A DNA stretch of 64,000 bases, from NCBI GenBank assembly GCA_029980465.1, contig JARYIJ010000001.1:1488001-1552000 (forward strand). Direction: 5' to 3'. The position numbers were made by a program, and so were the translations under genes. Position 1 is the stretch's first letter; each line of letters begins with the position of its first letter. The notes beneath the pieces are model-generated. The model was given only the letters and a program-made list of their open reading frames with translations, was not told the DNA's origin and made no database searches. Positions 9,896 to 18,464 of this stretch are shown here, piece after piece. The stretch is from Pseudolabrys sp. (GTDB lineage Bacteria; Pseudomonadota; Alphaproteobacteria; Rhizobiales; Xanthobacteraceae).

Positions 9896-9924
9896 TTGAC
9901 GCTGTCGGGGTGCGTTCCTAGGTT
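9896..9924 (+). promoter_or_regulatory. Candidate sigma-70-type promoter for trxA
   Basis: TTGACG at 9896-9901, a 17-bp spacer, then TAGGTT at 9919-9924. It lies between the addA stop and the trxA start, giving trxA its own transcript. Spacing and hexamers fit alphaproteobacterial housekeeping promoters; the start site is not known. Confidence 0.5.
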
Positions 9925-9977
9925 CGATCTCCCCTTCGGGCCCAGCGCCCGCCACATGACACGACACGAGGTGCCCC

Positions 9978-10298
9978 ATGACCGTCGGCAAGACTACGGA
10001 TGCGAGCTTTGACACGGACGTCCTGAAATCGTCCGAGCCGGTCGTGGTGGACTTCTGGGCCGAGTGGTGCGGCCCGTGCCGCATGATCGCTCCCGCGCTC
10101 GAGGAGATCGCCGGCGCGATGGGCGACAAGGTCAAGATCGTCAAGCTCAACGTCGACGAGAACCCGAACGTCGCCGCCAAGTACGGCATCATGTCGATCC
10201 CGACCTTGATGCTGTTCAAGAACGGCGAGATCGCCTCGCGCCAGGTCGGCGCGGCGCCGAAGCAGAAGCTGCAGCAGTGGATTTCCAGCGCGGTCTGA
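9978..10298 (+). CDS. trxA: Thioredoxin
   Basis: A 106-residue classical thioredoxin. The redox motif WCGPC has its two Cys at residues 31 and 34, preceded by VVVDFWAEW; the cis-Pro loop reads SIPTLMLF. Cytosolic disulfide reductase that supplies electrons to ribonucleotide reductase, methionine sulfoxide reductase and others. It lies 89 bp after addA with its own promoter candidate and ends in a strong terminator shared with the convergent folC. Confidence 0.97.
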   Translation: MTVGKTTDASFDTDVLKSSEPVVVDFWAEWCGPCRMIAPALEEIAGAMGDKVKIVKLNVDENPNVAAKYGIMSIPTLMLFKNGEIASRQVGAAPKQKLQQWISSAV

Positions 10299-10326
10299 TC
10301 CGGCGCTGACCGGATTGCCCTGGCGA

Positions 10327-10354
10327 ACGGCCGGCCCTGGCGCCGGCCGTTTTT
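10327..10354 (+). terminator. Rho-independent terminator of trxA
   Basis: A 9-bp GC-rich stem (ACGGCCGGC pairing with GCCGGCCGT), 6-nt loop, then TTTTT. It abuts the folC stop codon on the other strand, so it separates two convergent genes. Confidence 0.85.
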
Positions 10355-11660
10355 ATTGCGGCAGCGTGCCGTTCTCCTTCAGCACTTCGCCCGCGAGATA
10401 GAGCGAGCCGGTGATGAGGATGCGCGGCGCCGGCTCGAGGTCGAGCTTGCGCACGGCATCGAAAGCGCCGGCGAGATCGTCGCGGCTCGTCGCCGACAGG
10501 CCGATGGTGCGCGCCATCGCCGCGAGCTCTTCGGCCGGCACGGCCTTGTCCTGACCAGGGATCGGCACGGCAACGAGGCGGCGCGCCAGCCCGGCGAAAT
10601 GGCGCAGGAACCCGGTGTTGTCCTTGGTCGCCAGCATGCCGGCGACAACAATGACCGGACGCGACACCCGCTCCTCGAGATCAGCGAGCGCCGCGGCGAT
10701 GGCGCGGCCGCCGTCCGGATTGTGGCCGCCGTCGAGCCAGACCTCGCTGCCCGCCGGCGCCAGGTCGACCAGGCGGCCCTGGGTCAGCCGCTGCATCCGC
10801 GCCGGCCACTCCGCCTTGACCATGCCAGCCTCAAACGCCGCTGGCGGCACCTTGAGCGCCGGCAGCGCGCGCAATGCCGCGATCGCCAGGCCGGCGTTCT
10901 CGAACTGATGACGGCCGTAAAGCTTCGGCGCCGGCAGGTCGAGCAGGCCGGTGTCGTCCTGATAGACCAGCCGCCCACGCTCTTCCGTCGCGGTGAAATT
11001 CTCGCCGGCGATGACGAGCGGCGCCGTCATGCGCGCCGCCTGCCGCTCGATCATGGCCAGCGCGTCGCGCGGCTGCGCGCCGACGACGACCGGCACGCCT
11101 GGCTTGATGATGCCGGCTTTCTCGGCGGCGATTTTTTCGAGCGTGTCGCCGAGGAAATCGATGTGGTCGACCGAGACCGGCGTGATGATCGAGGCCAGCG
11201 GCTTTTCGACCACGTTGGTGGCGTCGAGCCGGCCGCCGAGTCCGACCTCGAGCAGCAGCACGTCGGCCGGCTCTTTCGCGAACAGCAGAAACGCCGCCGC
11301 CGTGGTGATCTCGAAGACGGTGATCGGCGCGCCGCCGTTGGCGCGCTCGCACTGGCCGAGCGCGTCGAGCAGCGCATCGTCGGAGACCAGCGTACCGGCG
11401 AGCCGCACCCGCTCGTTGAAGCGCGCGAGATGCGGCGACGTATAAACATGCACGCGCTTGCCCGCAGCCTCGAGCATCGCGCGCAGGAACGCGACCGTCG
11501 ATCCCTTGCCGTTAGTGCCGGCGACATGAATGACCGGCGGCACGCGGCGCTCAGGATGGCCGAGCGCGGCCAGCAGCCGCTCGATGCGGCCGAGCGACAG
11601 ATCGATGCGTTTGGGATGCAGCGCCGTCAGCCGCGCGAGGATGGAATCGACCTGGTTCAT
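10353..11660 (-). CDS. folC: Bifunctional folylpolyglutamate synthase / dihydrofolate synthase
   Basis: A 435-residue Mur-ligase-fold enzyme that makes dihydrofolate from dihydropteroate and adds gamma-glutamates to folates. The ATP P-loop is VAGTNGKGST near residue 50; the Mur-type segments TSPHL and VEVGLGGRLDATN follow, and the C-terminal domain contains LDGGHNPDGGRA. The ATG at 11660 was chosen because upstream codons run into a repeat. It follows accD on the same strand (accD-folC is a common alphaproteobacterial pairing), separated here by about 180 bp of inverted repeats. Confidence 0.95.
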   Translation of the reverse strand: MNQVDSILARLTALHPKRIDLSLGRIERLLAALGHPERRVPPVIHVAGTNGKGSTVAFLRAMLEAAGKRVHVYTSPHLARFNERVRLAGTLVSDDALLDALGQCERANGGAPITVFEITTAAAFLLFAKEPADVLLLEVGLGGRLDATNVVEKPLASIITPVSVDHIDFLGDTLEKIAAEKAGIIKPGVPVVVGAQPRDALAMIERQAARMTAPLVIAGENFTATEERGRLVYQDDTGLLDLPAPKLYGRHQFENAGLAIAALRALPALKVPPAAFEAGMVKAEWPARMQRLTQGRLVDLAPAGSEVWLDGGHNPDGGRAIAAALADLEERVSRPVIVVAGMLATKDNTGFLRHFAGLARRLVAVPIPGQDKAVPAEELAAMARTIGLSATSRDDLAGAFDAVRKLDLEPAPRILITGSLYLAGEVLKENGTLPQ

Positions 11661-11693
11661 GACGAAACAGAGTCCATCGCCCGTCGCATCGCG

Positions 11694-11840
11694 CTCCTCC
11701 CCCCGCGAGCACTTGCGAGTGGTGGGGAGGGGTCGGGGGTGGGGAGAGTGCGCGAATGAGAGGATAGCCCCCCACCCCGACGCGCCTCGCATTCGCGAGG
11801 CGCGTCGACCCTCCCCACCGCGATGCGGGGGGAGGGTGAG
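11694..11840. repeat. Inverted pair of REP-like elements between accD and folC
   Basis: Two palindromic elements face each other: 11694-11746 (CTCCTCCCCCCGCGAG arm, then GGTGGGGAGGGG) and about 11766-11840 (CCCCACCCCGACGCG, a stem CGCCTCGC...GCGAGGCG, then GCGGGGGGAGGGTGAG). The second element ends against the accD stop. The layout resembles a BIME/REPIN and the elements are distantly similar to those flanking the DUF559 gene at 13738-14199. Confidence 0.75.
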
Positions 11841-12734
11841 CTAGGCATGCGCCGGAACCGGCAGGCTGTCCCTTGCGGGACGAACCGGCGCCTTGGTCAG
11901 CAGCCGGCACAGATTCGACAGCGTGTCGCGCAACTGGTGGCGATGCACCACCATGTCGACCATGCCGTGCTTCTGCAGGAACTCCGAACGCTGGAAGCCT
12001 TCGGGCAGCTTCTCGCGGATGGTCTGCTCGATCACGCGCGGCCCGGCGAAGCCGATCAGCGCGCCGGGCTCGGCGAGATGCACGTCGCCGAGCATCGCGT
12101 AGGACGCGGTAACGCCGCCGGTGGTCGGATTGGTCAGCACCACGATGTAGGGCTTCTTCGCCTCGCGCAATTCCAGCACCGCCGCGGTGGTGCGCGGCAA
12201 CTGCATCAGCGACAGGATGCCTTCCTGCATGCGCGCGCCGCCCGAGGCCGCGAACATGATGAAGGGCGTCTTCTTCGCCGCCGCCGTCTCGAGGCCGGTG
12301 ACGACCGCCTCGCCCGCCGCCATGCCGAGCGAGCCGCCCATGAAATCGAAATCCTGCACCGCGGCGGTGACGTCGAGACCATCCAGCTTGCCGAAACCAA
12401 CTTTCACGGCGTCATCCATGCCGGTCTTGGCACGGGCATCCTTGAGGCGGTCGGCGTAGCGGCGCTCATCGCGGAATTTCAGCGGATCGACCGGCACGTC
12501 GCGAATCGCGATCTCCTCGAACTCGCCGCCGTCGAACAGCGCCTTGAGCCTGCGGCCGGCGCTGATGCGCATGTGATAGTTCGACGAGGGAATGACGAAG
12601 TCGTTCTGCTCGACGTCCTTGTAGAAGACGAGCTGCCCGGTCTCCGGACACTTGATCCAGAGATTCTCCGGCGTCTCCCTGCGGTTGAGGAAGTTGCGGA
12701 TCTTCGGACGAACGACGTTACTGATCCAGTTCAT
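11841..12734 (-). CDS. accD: Acetyl-CoA carboxylase carboxyltransferase subunit beta
   Basis: A 297-residue AccD. With AccA it transfers carboxyl from biotin carrier protein to acetyl-CoA, the first step of fatty acid synthesis. The crotonase-like core shows [24 protein letters not shown] and [12 protein letters not shown], which form the acyl-CoA and oxyanion sites. The N-terminal region reads [15 protein letters not shown], with one Cys where E. coli AccD has a four-Cys zinc ribbon; I believe this loss is usual in Rhizobiales. Codons upstream of ATG 12734 run into a palindromic repeat, so a longer N-terminus is unlikely. Downstream partner is folC. Confidence 0.95.
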   Translation of the reverse strand: MNWISNVVRPKIRNFLNRRETPENLWIKCPETGQLVFYKDVEQNDFVIPSSNYHMRISAGRRLKALFDGGEFEEIAIRDVPVDPLKFRDERRYADRLKDARAKTGMDDAVKVGFGKLDGLDVTAAVQDFDFMGGSLGMAAGEAVVTGLETAAAKKTPFIMFAASGGARMQEGILSLMQLPRTTAAVLELREAKKPYIVVLTNPTTGGVTASYAMLGDVHLAEPGALIGFAGPRVIEQTIREKLPEGFQRSEFLQKHGMVDMVVHRHQLRDTLSNLCRLLTKAPVRPARDSLPVPAHA

Positions 12735-12743
12735 TTGAAACCT

Positions 12744-12776
12744 GTCATGCCCGGGCTTGACCCGGGCATCCATGAT
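12744..12776. repeat. REP-like palindrome, GTCATGCCCGGG family
   Basis: GTCATGCCCGGG then CTTGA then CCCGGGCATCCA, ending 10 bp upstream of the accD start codon. Family members occur at 39272-39353, 42277-42305 and 49894-49920. Confidence 0.75.
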
Positions 12777-12801
12777 GAGCGGCAACCGCGTAGCATAAAG
12801 A

Positions 12802-12865
12802 TGGATTGCCAGGTCAAGTTTACGACCGGGCCGGCCAAAGGCCGGACCCGGTTGCCCGGCAATGA
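12802..12865. repeat. Interrupted GTCATTGCC-family palindrome between accD and trpA
   Basis: The ends (TGGATTGCC..GTCAAG and GCCCGGCAATGAC) match a normal member of the family, but about 30 bp forming a second palindrome (CCGGGCCGGCC, AAA, GGCCGGACCCGG) sits in the loop. It lies just downstream of trpA on the minus strand. Confidence 0.6.
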
Positions 12866-12879
12866 CCCCGAAAAAAGAC

Positions 12880-13716
12880 CTATTTCGCTGCCGCTTTTGC
12901 GGCGCTGCGCACGCCCTGCGCCAGCGCGTAGACCAGATCGCTGACGGCGTTGACCGTCTGCGCCGTGGCCTTGCCCTTGGCGTCGAGGCTGAGCCGCAGC
13001 GCCTCGACCAGCGCCGAGCCGACCACCACGCCGTCGGCGCCTTCGGCGATGGCGCGCGCCTGCGCCGCCGTCCGCACGCCGAAGCCGACCGCGACGGGCA
13101 GCGTCGTATGACTCTTGACGCGCGTCACCGCAGCTCGGACCTTGTCGGTGTCGGGCGCCGCCGAGCCGGTGATGCCGGTGATCGACACGTAATAGACAAA
13201 ACCCGACGTATTGTTGAGCACGGCCGGCAGACGCTTGTCGTCGGTGGTCGGCGTCGCCAGCCGGATGAAGTTAAGTCCGGCTTTCAGCGCCGGAATGCAG
13301 AGCTCGTCGTCCTCTTCCGGCGGCAGGTCGACGACGATCAGGCCGTCGACGCCGGCGTCCCTGGCGTCCGGCAGAAACTTGTCGACGCCGTAGATATAGA
13401 TCGGATTGTAGTATCCCATCAGCACGATCGGCGTCGTGTCGTCGTCCTTGCGGAATTCGCGCACCATCGCCAGCGTCTTGCGCAAGGTCTGGCCGCTCTT
13501 GAGCGCGCGCTGGCCGGCGGCCTGGATCGCCGGGCCGTCCGCCATCGGGTCGGTGAACGGCATGCCGATCTCGATCACGTCGGCGCCGGCTTTCGGCAGC
13601 CCCTTCATGATGGCGAGCGAGGCATCGTAGTCGGGATCGCCGGCCATCGTGAACGTGACCAGCGCCGCGCGGCCTTCTGTCTTCAGCGCGGCAAACCGCG
13701 CATCGATGCGGGTCAT
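12880..13716 (-). CDS. trpA: Tryptophan synthase alpha subunit
   Basis: A 278-residue TIM barrel that cleaves indole-3-glycerol phosphate to indole and glyceraldehyde-3-phosphate. Catalytic Glu49 and Asp60 stand in [16 protein letters not shown], at the same numbers as in E. coli. The phosphate-binding segments VGFGVRT and GVVVGSA are present. It belongs with trpB and trpF upstream, but about 500 bp holding a foreign-looking DUF559 gene and its inverted repeats separate trpB from trpA. Coupling between trpB and trpA, normally tight, must be altered here. Confidence 0.97.
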   Translation of the reverse strand: MTRIDARFAALKTEGRAALVTFTMAGDPDYDASLAIMKGLPKAGADVIEIGMPFTDPMADGPAIQAAGQRALKSGQTLRKTLAMVREFRKDDDTTPIVLMGYYNPIYIYGVDKFLPDARDAGVDGLIVVDLPPEEDDELCIPALKAGLNFIRLATPTTDDKRLPAVLNNTSGFVYYVSITGITGSAAPDTDKVRAAVTRVKSHTTLPVAVGFGVRTAAQARAIAEGADGVVVGSALVEALRLSLDAKGKATAQTVNAVSDLVYALAQGVRSAAKAAAK

Positions 13717-13737
13717 GACTCGCCACAGATTTTGGTA

Positions 13738-13791
13738 ACCTCTCCCCGCTGGGGAGAGGTCGACCGCGCGAAGCGCGGTCGGGTGAGGGGG
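13738..13791 (+). repeat. Left inverted end of the DUF559 unit
   Basis: Hairpin 1 has stem ACCTCTCCCC, loop GCT and stem GGGGAGAGGT. After CG comes hairpin 2 (ACCGCGC, GAA, GCGCGGT), then CGGGTGAGGGGG. The ATG of the DUF559 gene follows at once, so the repeat itself supplies the GAGGGGG ribosome-binding site. Confidence 0.88.
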
Positions 13792-14142
13792 ATGGAACGT
13801 TTCAAGCGCCTGTCGCGCAAGCTGCGTACCTCACAGACAAGTGCAGAGGCCAAACTTTGGCAAGCGTTGCGCGCGCGGCGATTGTCAAATTGGAAATTCC
13901 GAAGGCAGCACAAGATCGATCGATACATCGCCGATTTCGTGACGATCGATGGCAAGCTTGTCATTGAAGTGGATGGCGCGACGCATTCGACCGACGCAGA
14001 ACGACGTAGCGACCTGATACGAACGCGAGAACTGGAGCATTGCGGCTTCCATGTCCTGCGCGTGTCGAATATCGATGTATATGAGAATCTCGACGGCGTA
14101 CTCGAGGCGATCGACCGCGAGTTGAGCATTCCGAAGGCATAG
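13792..14142 (+). CDS. DUF559 (Vsr-like) endonuclease-domain protein
   Basis: A 116-residue single-domain protein of the DUF559 family, which shares the restriction-endonuclease fold of the Vsr mismatch nuclease. Candidate active-site residues are all present: Glu19 in the first helix (SAEAKLW), Asp48 in YIADF, Glu59 and Asp61 in LVIEVDG, and His65. The C-terminus shows [17 protein letters not shown], typical of the family. Its reaction and targets are not established. GC content is near 53%, well below its neighbours, and codon use differs (many AT-ending codons), suggesting transfer. It runs opposite to trpB and trpA, and both ends abut REP-like inverted repeats. Confidence 0.88.
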   Translation: MERFKRLSRKLRTSQTSAEAKLWQALRARRLSNWKFRRQHKIDRYIADFVTIDGKLVIEVDGATHSTDAERRSDLIRTRELEHCGFHVLRVSNIDVYENLDGVLEAIDRELSIPKA

Positions 14143-14199
14143 ACCCCCTCACCCGGTTCCGGCTTCGCCGGAACCGACCTCTCCCCAGCGGGGAGAGGT
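14143..14199 (-). repeat. Right inverted end of the DUF559 unit
   Basis: Its reverse complement begins with the same 25 bases as the left end and ends CGGGTGAGGGGG. Only the central hairpin differs (GTTCCGGC, GAA, GCCGGAAC). It starts at the base after the DUF559 stop codon. Confidence 0.88.
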
Positions 14200-14221
14200 G
14201 AAGCGAATGACATGCCGAATA

Positions 14222-15435
<1,214 letters not shown>

Positions 15436-15439
<4 letters not shown>

Positions 15440-16110
15440 CGCAACTCCAGCAGCGGCTTCGATCCGCGCTCGGCCTTGCGCGCCGCGCGAATGAAGTCGC
15501 GGATTTTGTGCAGGTCCTTCTCGCCGGGCCGCCGCTCGACGCCGGACGACACATCGACGCCCGGCGCGCGGGTGACGGCAAGCGCCTGCGCGACATTGCC
15601 CGCGTCGAGGCCGCCCGACAGCATGAAATCGATCTTGGGGTCGATGCCCTTGAGCAGCGTCCAGTCGAAGGTCTTGCCGAGGCCGCCCGGCCGCGTCGCG
15701 TCCTGCGGCGCGCGCGCGTCGAACAGCAGGCGGTCCGCGACATTGGCGTATTCACGAATCGGCGACAGGTCCGAGCGCTGCGCGACCGGCAGCGCCTTGA
15801 TCACCGGCAGGCCGAACCGCGTACGGACCTGGACGACGCGATCCGGCGTCTCGCGGCCGTGAAGCTGCAGCATGTCGGGCTTGAGCGCCTCGACGATGCG
15901 CGCGAGCATCTCGTCGCTGGCGTCGACCGTGAGCGCGACCTTGCCAGCGCGGCCCTTGACCCGCGCGCCGAGCGCCTCGGCTTGCTGGAACCCGACGTTG
16001 CGCGGCGAGGGCGGAAAGAACACGAAGCCGACCAGATCGGCACCGGATTCCAACGCAACTTCAAGGGGTTCCGAGGTGCGCAACCCGCAGATTTTGACCG
16101 TCAGCGGCAT
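15436..16110 (-). CDS. trpF: Phosphoribosylanthranilate isomerase
   Basis: A 224-residue TIM barrel that converts N-(5-phosphoribosyl)anthranilate to CdRP in tryptophan synthesis. The catalytic Cys8 is in VKICGLRT; a candidate catalytic Asp follows in [18 protein letters not shown] forms the phosphate-binding end of the barrel. It is the first gene of the trpF-trpB-trpA group and overlaps trpB by 4 bp. About 55 bp upstream ends the REC-EAL gene on the same strand, so the trp genes may be read through from it. Confidence 0.96.
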
Positions 16111-16164
16111 CGCAGGGTTCTACCCTTGTCTTACGCCGAGCGCAAAGGCGGGCCCGCGCTACGG

Positions 16165-17376
16165 TCAATGAGTCCCTCCCTGCGAGCGCGGCGCCTGCCG
16201 GCTGACCGTGCGCAGGAACCGGCGCGGGTCGACCGGCTTGGCCAAGAGCGCGCCCTCGACGGCGTCGGCGCCGATCTCGCGCGCAAGCTGGAAATCGCCG
16301 CGCCGATCGACGCCGTCGACAATGCTGCGCACGCCGGCAAGCCGCGCCAGCTTGACGATCTTGGCCGCGGCGTCGCGGCTTCGCCGGTCCTTGACGCCGT
16401 GCGCGACCAGATCGCGGTCGAGCTTGACCTGCTTCGCCACCGGCAGCGCCGCCTCGAGCAGCGGCAGGTGCACGGCGCGGACATGGTCGAGCCCGGCGCG
16501 AATGCGGCAGGCCGCCAGCGCGTTGACGGCGCGGCGAAAGCCGTCGATATCGCGAGCGGCTTCGTCGGCGGCGATTCCGATCATCAGCCCGTTGAGCATC
16601 GCGCGGTCGGACAGCGCGAGAAAGATGTCCTCGATAAAGCCCGGCGTCAGCAACGCCGGCAGCGGCAGGCTGACCGACAGCGCGATCGGCGCCACGGCGG
16701 TAAACGTGTCCCAGTCGGCCAGCGCATGGCTGACGACGTAGCGCGACAGCCGCTCGAGCCGCGGATCGTCCGGCTCGGTGATGAAGTTCGCCGGCGGCAC
16801 GGCGCCCCACGACGGATGACGAACGCGGATCACCGCCGCGGCGGCGCGCGCCGCCATCATCCGCGCGTCGATGACCGACTGGTACCACAGCTCGATCCAG
16901 CCGCCGTTGAGCGCCTCGCCGACGTCGACCGGCACGCTCGGCAGCGGCAGGATCGGCAGGAACTCCTGCAGGTTCTCGGCGAGGTCGCGGTCGCGGAACG
17001 GCGTGCCGAGCGGCGGCAGCATCGCCAAGCCGAGCTGCTCGCCGAACTCCTGCGCCGCCGGCAGCGTCAGCGAGCTGCGGCCGCCGAATAGCATGACCTT
17101 GCCGGCGAACCCGTCCTGTACCAGCGAGCGCAGGAACAGCGCGAGTTCGCCTTCACTCGTGAGCGGACCGGCGACGATGAGGTCCGGCACGAATTCGGCG
17201 AGCACGCGCGGCACGTCGGCGCGCTGACAGTCGCAGGTAACGAAGCCGAGATCCTCGAACGCCTGGGCGAGAAAGCTGCGCACGTGGGGCTTGTTCTCGA
17301 CCACACAGATCCGGGGCACGACATGCCGCCGTCCGAAAGCCAGGACGTGTGGCGCAGGCATCGTTTCAGTGTCCAT
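16165..17376 (-). CDS. Degenerate receiver plus degenerate EAL-domain protein
   Basis: A 403-residue protein with an N-terminal CheY-like domain (RICVVENKPHVRSFL) and a C-terminal EAL-fold domain (ELWYQSVIDARM onward, VKLDRDLV late). Both look catalytically dead. The acidic pair of the receiver is E-N, and the phospho-Asp position reads PDLIVAGP. The EAL motif itself is replaced (AAAAVIRVRHP where GAEALLRW is expected). It is therefore more likely a c-di-GMP or protein-binding sensor than a phosphodiesterase. ATG 17376 was chosen because AGGGGGA lies 9 nt upstream; an ATG at 17385 is closer to that site. Lies upstream of trpF. Confidence 0.72.
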   Translation of the reverse strand: MDTETMPAPHVLAFGRRHVVPRICVVENKPHVRSFLAQAFEDLGFVTCDCQRADVPRVLAEFVPDLIVAGPLTSEGELALFLRSLVQDGFAGKVMLFGGRSSLTLPAAQEFGEQLGLAMLPPLGTPFRDRDLAENLQEFLPILPLPSVPVDVGEALNGGWIELWYQSVIDARMMAARAAAAVIRVRHPSWGAVPPANFITEPDDPRLERLSRYVVSHALADWDTFTAVAPIALSVSLPLPALLTPGFIEDIFLALSDRAMLNGLMIGIAADEAARDIDGFRRAVNALAACRIRAGLDHVRAVHLPLLEAALPVAKQVKLDRDLVAHGVKDRRSRDAAAKIVKLARLAGVRSIVDGVDRRGDFQLAREIGADAVEGALLAKPVDPRRFLRTVSRQAPRSQGGTH

Positions 17377-17513
17377 TGCAAGCATTCCCCCTGATCGGCC
17401 GCCGATGACGAAAGCGCGACAAGGTTCAGGATCGAAGCGGCGAACGCGAGGCAATTGCCCGCCTTACGCACTGGGTATCGCTTGAATAGTTAGCGATCGC
17501 CGTCGCCGGTGCG

Positions 17514-17534
17514 GACAATTCGCTCTCAATTGTC
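17514..17534. repeat. Short inverted repeat GACAATT/AATTGTC
   Basis: Perfect 7-bp arms around a 7-base loop, between lapA and the REC-EAL gene. It could be a protein-binding site or a weak lapA terminator; there is no T run. Confidence 0.4.
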
Positions 17535-17551
17535 GGAAAGCGCCGGTTGCG

Positions 17552-17929
17552 TCACGGCAACGGCGGCAACATAGGATAAGACGGCCTGGCCGGATCAACC
17601 GCCGGCACGCTCGTCGGCGGCGGCGGCGATTGCTGCCGGCGCATCGTCTCGAGCTCGGTGTGCAGCGTGCGCACCTCCGCATCGAGCCGCCGCGCGGCGC
17701 GGCGCCACGGGCTCTGCCGCATCCAGCTCGCGACGCCGCCGACGAGCACGCCGACGATGACGAACACGAACAGCATGATGAACAGCGGTAGCGTCACCGA
17801 GGCCGCCGGATGCGACTGGTCGAACGGATCGAACGAGATGCGCACGAGCTGGCGGTTCGCCACGGCAAACCCGACGATCAAAAACAGCAGCGGAACCAGA
17901 ATGACGATGGAGACGATCTTGCGGACCAT
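17552..17929 (-). CDS. lapA: LapA-family (DUF1049) inner membrane protein
   Basis: A 125-residue protein with two hydrophobic segments, about residues 5-25 and 46-68, followed by a cytoplasmic helix (RRLDAEVRTLHTELETM) and a Pro-rich tail. This matches the lipopolysaccharide assembly protein A / DUF1049 family. In E. coli LapA works with LapB on LpxC turnover; here no lapB is next to it, so the role is inferred from the family. It follows ihfB on the minus strand, as I recall from other Rhizobiales. Confidence 0.82.
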   Translation of the reverse strand: MVRKIVSIVILVPLLFLIVGFAVANRQLVRISFDPFDQSHPAASVTLPLFIMLFVFVIVGVLVGGVASWMRQSPWRRAARRLDAEVRTLHTELETMRRQQSPPPPTSVPAVDPARPSYPMLPPLP

Positions 17930-18042
17930 CAGAGGACGCTCCGCCCCATGTCGTCATACTCCACGTCGTCATGTCCCGCGACAGCGGGGCAGCCGGTATC
18001 CGATGAGCCGATCATCGTTTTCATCAGGATCGCCACGGCCAT

Positions 18043-18094
18043 GACATTGAATCAAGACATTGAATCAAGACTTTAAATCAAGACACTGAATACT
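18043..18094. repeat. Four 13-bp tandem repeats upstream of lapA
   Basis: Two identical units GACATTGAATCAA, then GACTTTAAATCAA and GACACTGAATACT. They are AT-rich for this genome and lie between ihfB and lapA. Confidence 0.85.
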
Positions 18095-18163
18095 GGATCG
18101 CCCGCTTCGGCGGGCGGCGGCCATCATACCAGATTGACGTTCCGTGTCGCCGAAACGACGCGC

Positions 18164-18448
18164 CTACGTCGTCTTGTTGAGCCGCTCGCGCATTTCCTTG
18201 CCGGTCTTGAAGAACGGCACGCTCTTCTGGTCGACCGAAACGTGCTCGCCGGTGCGCGGGTTGCGGCCAGTGCGGGCCGGCCGGCGCTTCACCGAGAAGG
18301 CGCCGAAGCCGCGCAGCTCGACGCGGTCGCCCTTCGCCATCGCCACGGTGATCTCGCCGAGGATGGCGTTGATGATGTTCTCGACGTCGCGCTGATAGAG
18401 ATGCGGATTCTGGGCGGCGATGCGCTGGACCAGCTCTGACTTGATCAT
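18164..18448 (-). CDS. ihfB: Integration host factor subunit beta
   Basis: A 94-residue HU/IHF-family DNA-bending protein. The start [11 protein letters not shown], the [11 protein letters not shown] beta-arm base, and the [13 protein letters not shown] arm with its intercalating Pro are characteristic of IhfB rather than HU. With IhfA it bends DNA at specific sites in promoters and in replication. It is 16 bp downstream of the sppA stop, the same arrangement as sppA-ihfB in many alphaproteobacteria. Confidence 0.95.
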   Translation of the reverse strand: MIKSELVQRIAAQNPHLYQRDVENIINAILGEITVAMAKGDRVELRGFGAFSVKRRPARTGRNPRTGEHVSVDQKSVPFFKTGKEMRERLNKTT

Positions 18449-18464
18449 GACCCCGCCTGCCTAC

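Larger units (their letters stand above)
13738..14199. mobile_element. Candidate composite element: inverted REP-like ends plus DUF559 gene
   Basis: Two elements in inverted orientation (13738-13791 and 14143-14199) bound one 116-residue nuclease-like gene with almost no other DNA. The gene is about 53% GC in sampled 60-base rows against about two thirds around it and is oriented against the trp genes. The unit splits the trpB-trpA pair. No target-site duplication was confirmed. Calling it a mobile unit is an inference from structure and composition. Confidence 0.45.

Noticed and set aside
6406..9957. A very long open frame antisense to addA (over 1100 codons)
   Set aside because: High-GC codon bias opens the opposite strand. 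It has no family motifs and addA is certain. Similar antisense frames over addB, folC, rpsA, aroA and pheT were dropped for the same reason.
12735..12785. Longer AccD N-terminus
   Set aside because: The extra 17 codons translate a palindromic repeat ([11 protein letters not shown]) and are not part of the family N-terminus.
17514..17534. Regulator operator for the REC-EAL gene
   Set aside because: The inverted repeat is short and single. No regulator is suggested by context, so it is listed only as a repeat.
18043..18094. CRISPR array
   Set aside because: Units are directly adjacent with no spacers and no cas genes are present.
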